Source: Trogon surrucura (Eukaryota > Chordata > Aves > Trogoniformes > Trogonidae). Taken from it: DNA of 64,000 nucleotides. Of the stretch, positions 37,488 to 47,451 are shown in pieces (positions within the stretch are counted from its first letter, which is position 1; the number at the start of each line of letters is the position of its first letter). Under the pieces are notes generated by a model. It did no database searches. It was given only the letters and a program-made list of their open reading frames with translations, and was not told the origin of the DNA. Position numbers and translations under genes: made by a program. The DNA lies in contig CM036618.1 of NCBI GenBank assembly GCA_020746105.1, forward strand, positions 94,916,122 through 94,980,121, given 5' to 3'.

Positions 37488-37658
37488 TATGCCAAGGCAC
37501 TGAAGCATTTTGGAGAGAGCGAAGGCAAGATGCAGCCAGATGAATTTTTTGGCATCTTCGACACTTTCTTACAGTCGTTTGCAGAGGCCAAGCAAGATCT
37601 GGAGAATATGAGGAAGAAAAAGGAAGAAGAGGAGCGCAGGGCACGCATGGAGGCCATG
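37488..37658 (+). CDS. DAAM2: DAAM2 exon: end of FH2 and charged coiled segment
   Basis: This exon is 171 nt, phase 0/0, with 57 codons: [57 protein letters not shown] (residues 323-379). [16 protein letters not shown] is the last FH2 helix pair and agrees with DAAM2. The following [15 protein letters not shown] helix is the charged linker toward the DAD. The donor is ATG/GTGAGG. Read-through into the intron would stay open for a further 65 codons, without DAD sequence. Confidence 0.97.
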
Positions 37659-39599
37659 GTGAGGACCTTGGCACAGGAGGGTGTTTCCTTCATTGCATTT
37701 TCCTATCTCAAGGCAAAGGTTGAGAAAGCCTATTCCAGTGCTCATGTCCCATTACTGCCACCTCTCTTTAGCATCATTCTCTTCACAAATGATTACTTTT
37801 TTTCCTGCTGGCTGGTCCTGTTAGATCTCAAGGGCATACTGTTTGCCTCCTAAATTACCCTCTTTTGGATTCAGATACCAAACTAGCCCTGCCTGTTCTG
37901 CCCCAGCTGCAAGATGGTGCTGCCCCTGCCCAATGCTTGACTATCCTGCTTTTGGGCTCTGTGCAAAAGTTCTGTGAGCCAGATCTCCCTCAATTCTGCC
38001 AGCTGGCCAGCTTCCACTCAAAGTCCATCATCATCTGCTGCATGCCTGTCACCTGACGGTGTGCGGTGACACAGCAAATGCCCTGGCACCTGCTGCAGCC
38101 CATGCTGATGGTATTTCTCTCTGGTCAGCCTTAATGCTTTGATTACTGGGGCCACGTCTGGCCTTGATGTGGTGAGAGAGCTTTTGCGCATTGTTGATTT
38201 TGCTGCTGGGAGACAGACGTGTGTGTCTCCAGAGGTTTGTGTGAACCAGCCTTCCCCTCTAACCTTGGCCTTTCCTGAGGCCTGAGAACGGCTCAGCAGT
38301 CCCCTGCCTCCTTCCCCCCTGCCAGCGCTTTAACCCCGACTGCTGCCATGGCCCCAGGCCTTGCTGTGGGGAGTTGCTGCTTTAAATGTTTGCTGTGCCA
38401 GAAGCAATGTTTTGTGCCTTTCAGAAGGCGAGGATGCCAGCAGGCTTATTGTTGGACACAGGGGTAAAATGCCAGGGCTTAGGCTCGAGTTTCTTCTCAG
38501 CTAGCCTGGAAAGTGCAGGAGCCCACTGCTAAAGCACTAGGATGGTTTGTAGGCCTAATACACCGTGAGAGAGGTTGCAATTGGCTTATGAAAAAGAGTC
38601 TTCCTGCAATGTGGGGCTAGCCGAAGAGCAAGGGACCTGCTTCCTGACAGTCGCATCCATCCCCTTGTCGCTTCCACTAATCTTGAAGCTGAGGGAGTAG
38701 AGGGGGATAACAGAGCTCCCTGGAGCTACCCTAGGGAGACCAAAGGCATCACATTGACAGGTGGACCTGTCCAATGATTAATAAAATCAGCAGTTCTGCT
38801 TCATTGCTCTTTGTGTTTATAACCAGTTTCTCTTTCCAGAGTTGAGGCAATGTGCCTTCCTCTTCCCATCACTGCACCACGCTGCCTCCATCCAATCGAG
38901 AGCTGTTCGGTGGATAGGGTTTCTGTTGATGTTTTGTTATCTCGCACAATTTTCATTCTCCAGCGCATTTAGCTTGTGGGTTTCTGGGGTCTTCCCTTTT
39001 TTCTTTTCTTCCTTCTACAGGGCTGCAGTCTTTCTGCCTGTCAATTTAGCTAGCTTTGCCACAAGCACAAAGCTATTTGTGACTGTACTAAGTGTATAGA
39101 CATATCCAAATTTGTATAGACATATCCAAACTAACTTTAGACTCTCTAGGTTAGGTATTGTTAGTATAGTAGATGTTGGCACACTAAGGTCACCGTAGGC
39201 CTGGCCCCAGAAGCTGGGTAATTGCCTGTGCCAGCATCACTTTTAGACTGTCATTTGGCACAGCTGCTTTACTGGCACTATCCTACTGTAAAATTACTGT
39301 AAACCAGCAGCAGCACAGACAGATCCCATGTGTCGTCTTTGCTCCAGGGTGGTAGTACTTTGTGAGGCAAACAGTATGATGCTAATCATTCCTCACCTCT
39401 CATCCTCTCTGCTTGCCTATGCAGAAGAAAGGAAGTCCAGCATGGTTGTCTGCTGCTCTTGGCATAGGTGATGGCCTTGTGGATAAGCTCCTGATTCTTT
39501 TTTTCCCCTAAACTGTACTGATGCATCTTAGGTGCTTCTTGGCAGTGTACCTAGTGATCTTTGTCAGCTAATCCTAAAGCTCTGTGTCTTTCTCCACAG
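37659..39599 (+). other. DAAM2: DAAM2 last intron (1.9 kb)
   Basis: It runs from GTGAGG to an acceptor, TTTCTCCACAG. It includes a 20-bp tandem duplication at 39094-39130. It also has a second strong acceptor-like site at 39423-39424 followed by a 28-codon open frame (see findings). Confidence 0.7.
39094..39130. repeat. 20-bp period tandem duplication
   Basis: GTATAGACATATCCAAA is repeated exactly at a 20-base offset (39094 and 39114). It is a recent small duplication in the last intron. Confidence 0.9.
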
Positions 39600-39815
39600 C
39601 TAAAAGAGCAGAGGGAGAAAGAGAGGAGGCAAAAGAAAGCAAAAGCTGGAAGCATCTCCGAGGAGAGTGGGGAGTTTGATGACCTGGTGTCAGCATTAAG
39701 ATCAGGTGAAGTCTTCGACAAAGACTTATCCAAGCTCAAGCGTAACCGCAAGCGTTCGGGGAACCAAGGCTTAGAGACAAGCCGGGAGCGGGTGGTGACA
39801 AAGCTAAATTATTAA
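39600..39815 (+). CDS. DAAM2: DAAM2 last coding exon: DAD autoinhibitory tail and stop
   Basis: The coding part is 216 nt including TAA (39813-39815); it encodes residues 380-450. After a charged helix ([17 protein letters not shown]) comes the DAD core [20 protein letters not shown] and the basic patch [10 protein letters not shown]. In DAAM and mDia formins this amphipathic helix plus basic cluster binds the N-terminal DID and keeps the protein closed until Rho/Dishevelled release it. The C-terminus is [10 protein letters not shown]. The linker before the DAD is a little shorter than in human DAAM2, from memory. The acceptor is CTCCACAG. Confidence 0.97.
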   Translation, partial: LKEQREKERRQKKAKAGSISEESGEFDDLVSALRSGEVFDKDLSKLKRNRKRSGNQGLETSRERVVTKLNY

Positions 39816-39831
39816 TTACAAGAGGATGAAA

Positions 39832-39837
39832 AATAAA
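39832..39837 (+). terminator. DAAM2: Candidate proximal poly(A) signal (AATAAA)
   Basis: A canonical hexamer lies 17 bases after the DAAM2 stop codon. The downstream sequence is A/G-rich rather than GT-rich, so use is doubtful. Confidence 0.3.
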
Positions 39838-42800
39838 CAGCCATAGAAAGTGAAGAAAAAGTGCAAAACAAGGAAGATGAATGTGTGCGATGGCGCCTGG
39901 CTGACAGCTTCCCCAAAGGATTTCTTTGGTCTGTGGCTAGAGACGTTACCTTTCCATGATCAGCTTTCCTCTCATCCCTCTTCTGTGCTCCTAATTTGAA
40001 CCATTATAAAAGTGCCTCTGTGGAGCGAGTGGGGCCTGTGACTGGGCTATGCAGAGCTGACAGATTTGCTTCTGGGAGTTTATTGTGTCATCAAAGGCCT
40101 CATGATGATGACAGAAAGTACTTGGGCCTTGCAGACTGCCTCACAGCTGGAGAAAGAAAATTTTCTGTGTGCCAAAGTGAAAACTAGTCGCGATCGCTAT
40201 CTTGCTGATAACAAGCAAGACTGATTTCAGAGCAGTTCAGTAAACACCTGTTGCTTCTTCAAGATCTAGATTGGCCTTCAGGGGCTCATCAAGATGTGAT
40301 TCTCTAGGTTTCCAGTTCCTTTCCAGAATTGGGTTTTATAAGCCGTTGATTAGCAGCTGAAAAACGCTTTTGATCTCATGTTCTGTATGGTATTTTTGTG
40401 TGGCCTACATTGTCCAAAGCAAGTGATGCTTAGAAGGAAGTAATCATGTTCTGGAACAAATTGAAATTCAAGAATCAGGATCAACATATAACACTTCACA
40501 AAAGTCTTTTGGATTCTGCTTTTCTAGAAGTGATTTTCTGGAATTTGTTGATGATTGTGCCCTGAAGCTATGAAATTAATCTTCTAGAAAGGCAGCTCTG
40601 GCTTTTCTTTAGAAAATTAAGGCACTGCCAGGTTGGGATTACAAATAGATGACTGTGGAGCCTTTGCCATTGCTGGAGGGTGGAAGGAAAACAGCAGAAC
40701 ATTTCTTACCTGGTTGTGCAAGATTTCTTAGTGCAGCCCAATGGAAAGCAGAAGCTCCTAGTATCATCCACAGGCCACAAGTAGCAAAAAGCAAACAGGG
40801 TCACTGGCTGCAAGAAATAAGATTTCTCTTCCACTTGATGCTAGCTGTGATTGCTGTTGGCATGAACTGGTCTTTCTGACTAATAGGCTGATCTTCACTG
40901 CATACACCCCATTCCTATCTAGGGGAATCATGTAACTCAGCAAGATATGAATGCTGTCAAAGAAGAGCCTTGGAGCGCACAGCCTTTTTCATTTTGAAAG
41001 GATCATTTGGGATGAACCAGTGGAGGGTCTCACAATGAAAATTGAGAGGGTTTTTTCCGGGAGGACACAGAACTGTGTAAGCCAGACAGGCTATGCACAT
41101 GGGTTGATTCATAAGAAAAAAAATATTGTATGTAAGCTACGTGTATAAAGCACACAGCAAAAAAGCAAAGAACCCCGAGAAGAGATCTGAATTCTGTGTG
41201 TCTTCATGGCTCTAGGAAAGGGATTGGATTATGTGGGCTTTTTCCTTTTTTTCTTTTCTTTTAATCTTGTCTTCCTTTTATATTAACTTCCCTGGAGAAG
41301 GAAAAAAGGAAAAGAAAGAAATGATGATGGATTCTTTCTCCTAGATAGGAAGAAAAGAGAGAACATTTGAGAAGAGGTATCCAACATCTGCATAAAGTAT
41401 GCATCAATAGTCAGCAGCACAAAATGTCAAGAAATCCCAGCGAAGTGAAAGAAGCTCAATTTGTCACTTTAATCATTTGGTTTGATTTATCTCTGAATGT
41501 CACTTAACCTCAGGCTCCGCACCAAGTCTACAGAACAGAACTTCCTCTGCCATGCATGCTGCCTGATCAGTATTACACACTACCGATACCGGAGAAGCAA
41601 ACTGTGGTGGTTTTCTGAACACTTTGGGATTTAAATAATTATGTAAACTATGGAAAAAGAAAAAAAAGTCAGAATTGTTAAACTCTAATGTTTCATTGTT
41701 TACTGAAATTTGAGTCTCCCACCCCAGAATTTCCCTATTTACGACATTCCAGACTGCCGCGCCTCTGTGTAATACTCATCGTAAAGAGCTGGTATCTTAC
41801 AAGATCTGGGTGCATTCTCCTCCCTTACTATCCCACTCCCCTTCTGGGATTAGCTATTAACAGCAATGCCCATTGCAGCGGACACAAGCACCTTGTAGAA
41901 GAAAGACTGTATTTCATAAAGGTTTTTGAAAGTTTAAGAAAAATTCTCACTTTTTAAAGCTTTTTTATTTTAAATTACAAAATGGATTTTTAGAAATGTC
42001 TCTTGTAAATTATATTAACAAGCTCATTGCTGCTCCCTGAAGTAGACATGCTACACCCCAGCCCTTTTTGTTTGTCTTGGTTTAAAGCATGCCATATAAC
42101 CTATGCCATGTAAGCCATATGAGAGGTGGTAATATGTGCCAAATTGGTATACTGTTGAGTTTAGCTTTGGATAATCCCTGAAGTCCAAAGATGATGCTTT
42201 TAGGGATTAGAACATCGTATTTTTTCCCCTCTTTGTTCTCCCTGGGTTTAGGACTCACACAGAAATTTAGGTGTAGTACCAAGGTCAGCCTTGGTTCAAG
42301 ATGATGTGACTCCTGGCTCTGTCCAACCTAGGGCTGCTTGCTTGCTCCCCAGGTACTTGTTCAGTAAGGCAGACTGTCAGCATGGCAGTGCTGACAGAGA
42401 AGAAACACCTCAGGGCAAAACCCTTAAATATAAATACAGCATTCCCCCCACCCCTGTATTTGTCAAACCAGGTTTGTGCTGTGCTTTTTGAAACTGAAAT
42501 CACTTTGCCAGGCCACAAATGTAGCAAAAGCAGAGAGAGTGATAAGCCCTCTGTCCGCTGGTGTACACAGTTCAACCCTGATTTAAAGACATTCTGTATG
42601 ATGGTACGCGGTGCTCTCATCCCACTGACAGAGTCAAAGAAAGCTGATGTGGTTTTGCCACCTCCTTGACTCATACACAAATAATAAGAGATTGTGCAAC
42701 TTCTGTAAATTAGCTGTGGGATACTTACTGGGATGGACAGAAAGCACAGAGTCATGCCCCTGATTCATTGCAGCTCAACTTTCTTGGCACTCCAGTGCCC

Positions 42801-43964
42801 CAGACTGCTGTTTTGAAACCGTGGTGGTGGCTGAAGGCTTTGTTCAGCATGCTGGACAGTCGGCCCTGGCTCTTGACTCCACGGTGAATGTTCATGTATG
42901 AGATGAGGCTGACCACACAGAAGATAAGGGAAAAAGCTGGCTCTGCTGTAGGCTTGGTGTCAGATTCTTGCTGAAGCCATTTGTTCTTGCTTCTCATCAC
43001 TTGGATACTGTGAGTGCATCTATGCTCTGTTCTTCATCAGCAATTGTGGTAGGGTTGCTGAGCAGTGAAGGAGAAAGGAAGATCTTATTTCTTCTCATCT
43101 AGTGCTAGCAGAGCCTGGTCAGGTGTATCAAGCAGTCATGAAGCATAACATCGAGGCATAACTTCTTTATCACACTGAGAGCTGAAGAAGAGCTGGGGTC
43201 TGCTGTTGTCCTTGCACCTCCACGTAACACCGCCATTTTAAGTGAAATTGCTTTGTCTTTGGAAATAAGTGGAGGATGAAGAGAAGTGAAAAAGAAGGGT
43301 ATTATAGAGGGCTTGTTCTGCTTCCTGCAGAAACTTAGTCATTGCTAACTTTTTACACCTAGAAGAGGAGGTACTTTCTAACTCTTCAGACTTTGACCCT
43401 AGAGGTCTAGTGCTCACTCGCTTACCTCTATGTCTTTATGTAGTTCTTAAGCAGGTTTCATTAGGGTGATCCCAGAAAAGACTGAAGAACTCCCTCCCAT
43501 TCCCTTTGGTCTGGGTAACTCTTCTCAGTTCATAAGTCTCTGGAAAAGCTACAAGGTAAAGTGACTTCAGGACAGCAAGACCCTTCCATACCCTGCAGCA
43601 CAGCTATCGTCCAGGCACCAGTTCCCTACAAGAGCAGAAGTAGGACTAGTATTCAGGGGTAACAGACTCCCCACTAGGGAGACAACCTTGGCGTCCTTCA
43701 GAAGCATTTCTGTAATGTGTTCACAATGTCTGAGGAAGGGAAAAGAATCGTGGGGTCCCTGGTGGGAGGCTGTGGGGCAGGTGTTTCTATAATGGTCAGC
43801 CTCACTGGCTGAGTCTTTCCTCGTCTTTAGGAAAGCTCACACTCTGAGCTGGGTTGCATGGGAGAAGCTTGTGTCAGGAGTTTCCATGAGGGGAAAGGAG
43901 ATCAGTTGTACAGTTGATGATGTACATGATATATGCAGTTTTGTTTCTGGTTGGTTGTTTTGGG

Positions 43965-43990
43965 TTTTGTTTGTTTGTTTGTTTGTTTGG
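43965..43990. repeat. (TTTG)n microsatellite
   Basis: Six TTTG units are followed closely by a 15-A run (44003-44017) preceded by ATT (ATTAAA). Confidence 0.95.
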
Positions 43991-44002
43991 GGGTTGAATG
44001 AT

Positions 44003-44017
44003 TAAAAAAAAAAAAAA
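44003..44017. repeat. Poly(A) run
   Basis: A run of 15 A directly follows ATT. It could be an internal priming site in cDNA libraries. Confidence 0.95.
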
Positions 44018-44842
44018 GGTTTTAGGAATCTCTAAGGGGAACCTGTAAATCTGACACCTCTATTTATTTTGCCTTATTTTAGTTTGCTATGTTTGTATGT
44101 ATACACTGCATTACAGCAAAGACTATTGAGACCGTGCCAGGGCATTACACTGACTAGACAGCTGGCTTAGCTACTGTGCAGCAAGCTGGGCTAGGCAAGG
44201 GGATGCATGTGAGCAGTCTTGATGTGGGAAGGGATTTGTTCTAATCACTCTGCACTGGTTCTGTGAAAGCATGCATTTTAAAGCATGAGATGAACTGACA
44301 CAGGTTGGTTATTTTAGAACGCTTTCTGTAAAACCCATTTATTTCTCAACATGAATCACAGTGAGAAGATTGGGAATTTAAGCTGCACGCTTGCTTACTC
44401 AGACTTCACCTTCCACACAAATTCTGTCCATAATACCAGAGAAGTTTGGATAAATAGGCAAAAGTGGTTTGTGCCCTGTAACTTCTCATCAGAGTTAACA
44501 CACTGGTGAGACAAGCTGGGAGAGTTCTTCCTCAGAGCTAATATTCCTTCCTATCTTCAAGGCCAAAGAAAAAGGATTTCCTCTACTTCCCCTCTCTCCT
44601 TCACCTCCCCAGACTATCCAGAGTAAACAAAATCTTTCTACTTGTTGTTTTTCTACCCATGAAGCCTCTAACAATCCCAGGTGTCTGGGGACATAGCTCC
44701 TTGGGTTCTGTACTTGACATAGGAAATTTCTGGTTGCCTGCCATCTGAAAAGGTAGCCTCCATTGGCCACCGTAGCTTCTGTTATCAAAAGTTGAAGAGG
44801 CTGACAAGGGCAACACAATTTTGCCAATTGAAAATACAGAAT

Positions 44843-44871
44843 TTATATATGTGTATGTATATATATATATT
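44843..44871. repeat. (TA/TG)n dinucleotide tract
   Basis: TATATATGTGTATGTATATATATATAT-type alternating tract, followed by an A run. Confidence 0.85.
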
Positions 44872-45645
44872 TAAAAAAAAGAAAAAAGCTACCTACTTTT
44901 CTAAGTAGTAGTTTTGATGACCAGTATCCCCTGAAGTTGGCCAGGTTTTGCTCACTATGCCCGCTGAGAAGGATGCCATTAGTCTAGCATGGTGTTTTGG
45001 CACTTCACTTCATGAGTCTGGATGCTTCCAAACCTGAGTCTTCTGTTACGGGTGGTAATGGTGAATGGATCCACTGTAACCAGTAGAAGATACTCTGGGT
45101 TTACACTAGCATAATTCAAAGCAGCATCTGGATCAAAACTCTTCTTTAGGCAGTTCAGTCTGTTTACAAGATGTTCCACAGAGCTCATGAAGAGCCATCT
45201 ACCACTAGGAGCTCCCACCCAAGTGATCTAGAAAAACCTCTATGACAAGCCATTTCTGCCCCCTCATGCTTGCCCTTAAACAGGCTCTTTAAAAACCTTT
45301 GGAGTTTCTTAGAATTGTGAGAGGATGTCAGGTACCCAAGCTGCTCTGTGGTCAACAACCCCCTTCCAAACCATCTCTATCCTTAGCCATTCTCCTCCCC
45401 TGCAAGCCTGCTCAGCTTGAAACTCACAGGTCACTCTGGGAGATGCCCCTGCCCACCAAGCTAGAACGTACAGTGCTGCTTACCGAAGTGGGAGGTTGTG
45501 TGCTGCTGTAATGCCTTGGCGTATCCTCATTTCTTAGTCAGTTTAAGACTATAAGTGAATTAAATGTACAAATCCTGTAGTGTCCTTTTTATCTGTATCT
45601 TTTTATAAGAATATACTGTAATACTAAAAAACAAAAGCAAAAAAA

Positions 45646-45651
45646 ATTAAA
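45646..45651 (+). terminator. DAAM2: Candidate distal poly(A) signal for DAAM2 (ATTAAA)
   Basis: ATTAAA lies in an A-rich context. About 30-60 bases downstream is a T/GT-rich stretch (TTTCTTTGTAGGTGCGTTTT). This arrangement fits a cleavage and polyadenylation site. Assignment to DAAM2 is inferred from orientation and the lack of another plus-strand gene. Confidence 0.4.
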
Positions 45652-46228
45652 GATATATTGCCCCCACTGCGTCTCAGTAAATTTCTTTGTAGGTGCGTTT
45701 TCTGTGCAATTTACTGGCAAGTCTTAAAGGTGAGTTGGAGCTTGAGGGCACTTTTTCGTTAAGCTCCAGGTCTTTCTCTTTGGTCACAAGCATGAAGCTC
45801 TTTGGGTGATACAGTCACTGCCAAGCTGACGATAAACTTCACAGGTTTTTCTGGGGGGAGCAAGCAAGATGGTGGAACACAAGCACATCCTCCTCCCACC
45901 TTGCAATGGTAAAGAGCTAATCATGGAGCCACCAGGTTACTAAGGGTCCTCTTAGAAAGACATAAAGCACTCTTCCATAGCTCTTTCAGAACAGCACAGG
46001 GGATGGAAGAGCTCACTTACAGGAAAAAAAAAGAAAAGTAAGAAAAAAAAAGTCCTGCTATCTAATAACTCATACCCCATGTCTGGACTTAACAAGGCCA
46101 AGAGAGGAAGGGAGGGCAGGGCTGCAGTGCTGGCCATAAGCATGCGTAGTTAGCTGAGCAACATCCTGACAGCGAGAGCGTGACTCTGAGGAGGAGGGGG
46201 CAGGAAAGGATTGCTTCAAAGGAAGGAG

Positions 46229-46333
46229 TTAAATAAGGTCAGCTGAAAACAAGCCAGGAAAGCCAACACGGGAGTGAAGTCTTCAGGCGTGTGGGAGCGG
46301 AGACAGGAGACAAGCTAGATGCAGAATAGCAGG
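46229..46333 (+). promoter_or_regulatory. Possible TATA-type promoter and non-coding first exon
   Basis: A TTAAATAAGG element at 46229-46238 is followed after about 25-30 bases by a GC-richer stretch that ends at a good donor (CAGG/GTGAGC, GT at 46334). If real, it could be the 5' exon of a transcript that includes the exon candidate at 47175. Position and sequence only; no independent support. Confidence 0.2.
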
Positions 46334-47174
46334 GTGAGCAGGAGGCTCAGAAGGGCTAGGGCTGATTTGTGACTGAAACAAGGGCTGTGCCGAGGAACTC
46401 CTTGGAGCTCAGGGGCAGAACGTTCTTTTCATCTTAGACTCAATATATGCAGCTATTTCATTTACACATGGATCTCCCTGTCTGTGTTAGCAGAAATAGC
46501 CTCCTGGTAAAATTCATCCTTAAGCCACAATTTTTGATGTTTATCTTCAGCCCATCAAAGGGCAAGGTTTTGCTCCTGAGAAGCTCATGCCTAGCTTGGA
46601 GGGGGAGCCTTGCTGGCTGTGCCACACATTGGTTCTCAGTGACCCCAAAGCCTCAGCTGCTGGTTCTGGCTGTCAGGTGGGAAGGGTGGTAGAAACAAGG
46701 AAAAGTAATCGGGATAATTGCCTGTACAGGCTGAGGACCAGCAGGCACAGATGGGAGTCTGAGTGCTGTGTGTTAAGGTTCTTGGCTTGTGTTTGTTAAA
46801 AGGGCTCTGAGTTTCTCTGTTTTGATCTGTTTGTTTCAGACTTTGCTAAAAGCCTGTCTGTGCAGTTCTTACTTTACAGATGTAAGGGCAGAGGCAAGGG
46901 GATGTTTCTGAAATCCGTGCATTGCATGAGTGGCAGATGCAGGAGGAGAATGCAGGGACCTCCCTGCCTTGTCTGGCAGCTGGGGCTTAGTAGAGGAGGC
47001 CAAACCATTGCTTTTCCTCTTGTTAGAGGTGAAACCCAGCAGCACCTGAGTTCTGCCTGCTTTAAACAGCCAGAGAGGTGTCCTACCTGAATTCTAACAA
47101 AGAGTTTTTTCTTTCTTTAATATTTTCACTGGGGCTGGAGCACATGGTGAGGGACTAGTCTTCTGCCCTGAAGG

Positions 47175-47271
47175 ATGGGGTCAGCACAGAAGCCTCCCTC
47201 CATCTTCCCGTTTGGCATCTTCCCCGACATCATGGACCTCCCTATCCTCATCACTGCTGTGCGGAAGCAAG
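47175..47271 (+). CDS. Candidate first coding exon of an unrecognised gene
   Basis: An ATG with favourable context (AGGATGG; A at -3, G at +4) and an in-frame TGA shortly upstream opens 32 codons, then one base, before a GGTAGGT donor. The peptide begins MGSAQKPPSIFPFGIFPDIM and continues DLPILITAVRKQ. Third codon positions are mostly G or C, as in avian coding exons and unlike the surrounding DNA. I do not recognise the protein. No continuing exon can be assigned with confidence, although a frame open in the matching phase follows an acceptor-like site near 49817. It could also be chance, or part of an lncRNA. Confidence 0.33.
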
Positions 47272-47433
47272 GTAGGTACCTCCTGGCTTTTTCTGGGCAA
47301 AACTAGTGTTGGGGTTTAGCTGCCTTAAATGACTTGGAGTGAGGAAGGTAAGTGGAGATCTTTGCTCTTGCTGAGAAGGGCTGAGGATCTTTATTCATTG
47401 GTTTTCCCTTTCTTTCACCTTTGGCTTCTGTTT

Positions 47434-47451
47434 AAAAAAAAAAAAAAAAAA
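47434..47451. repeat. Poly(A) run
   Basis: A run of 18 A with no AATAAA in front. No target-site duplication is visible, so a processed pseudogene is not supported. Confidence 0.95.

Larger units (their letters stand above)
39816..45680 (+). other. DAAM2: Probable DAAM2 3' UTR and flanking DNA
   Basis: No gene is recognised in this stretch. An AATAAA occurs only 17 bases after the stop codon, but mammalian DAAM2 has a kilobase-scale 3' UTR (from memory). The AT-rich segment ending around 45646-45680 has an ATTAAA followed by a GT-rich stretch, which looks like a genuine mRNA end. A 156-codon minus-strand ORF (42285-42755) overlapping a 95-codon plus ORF has no recognisable domain and is probably chance. 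The extent of the UTR is inferred. Confidence 0.4.

Noticed and set aside
42285..42755. 156-codon minus-strand ORF opposite the DAAM2 3' flank.
   Set aside because: No recognisable domain, ATG without supporting context, and it overlaps an unrelated plus-strand ORF. Likely chance.
47434..47451. Poly(A) run considered as the tail of a processed pseudogene.
   Set aside because: No AATAAA, no gene-like sequence before it and no target-site duplication could be seen.
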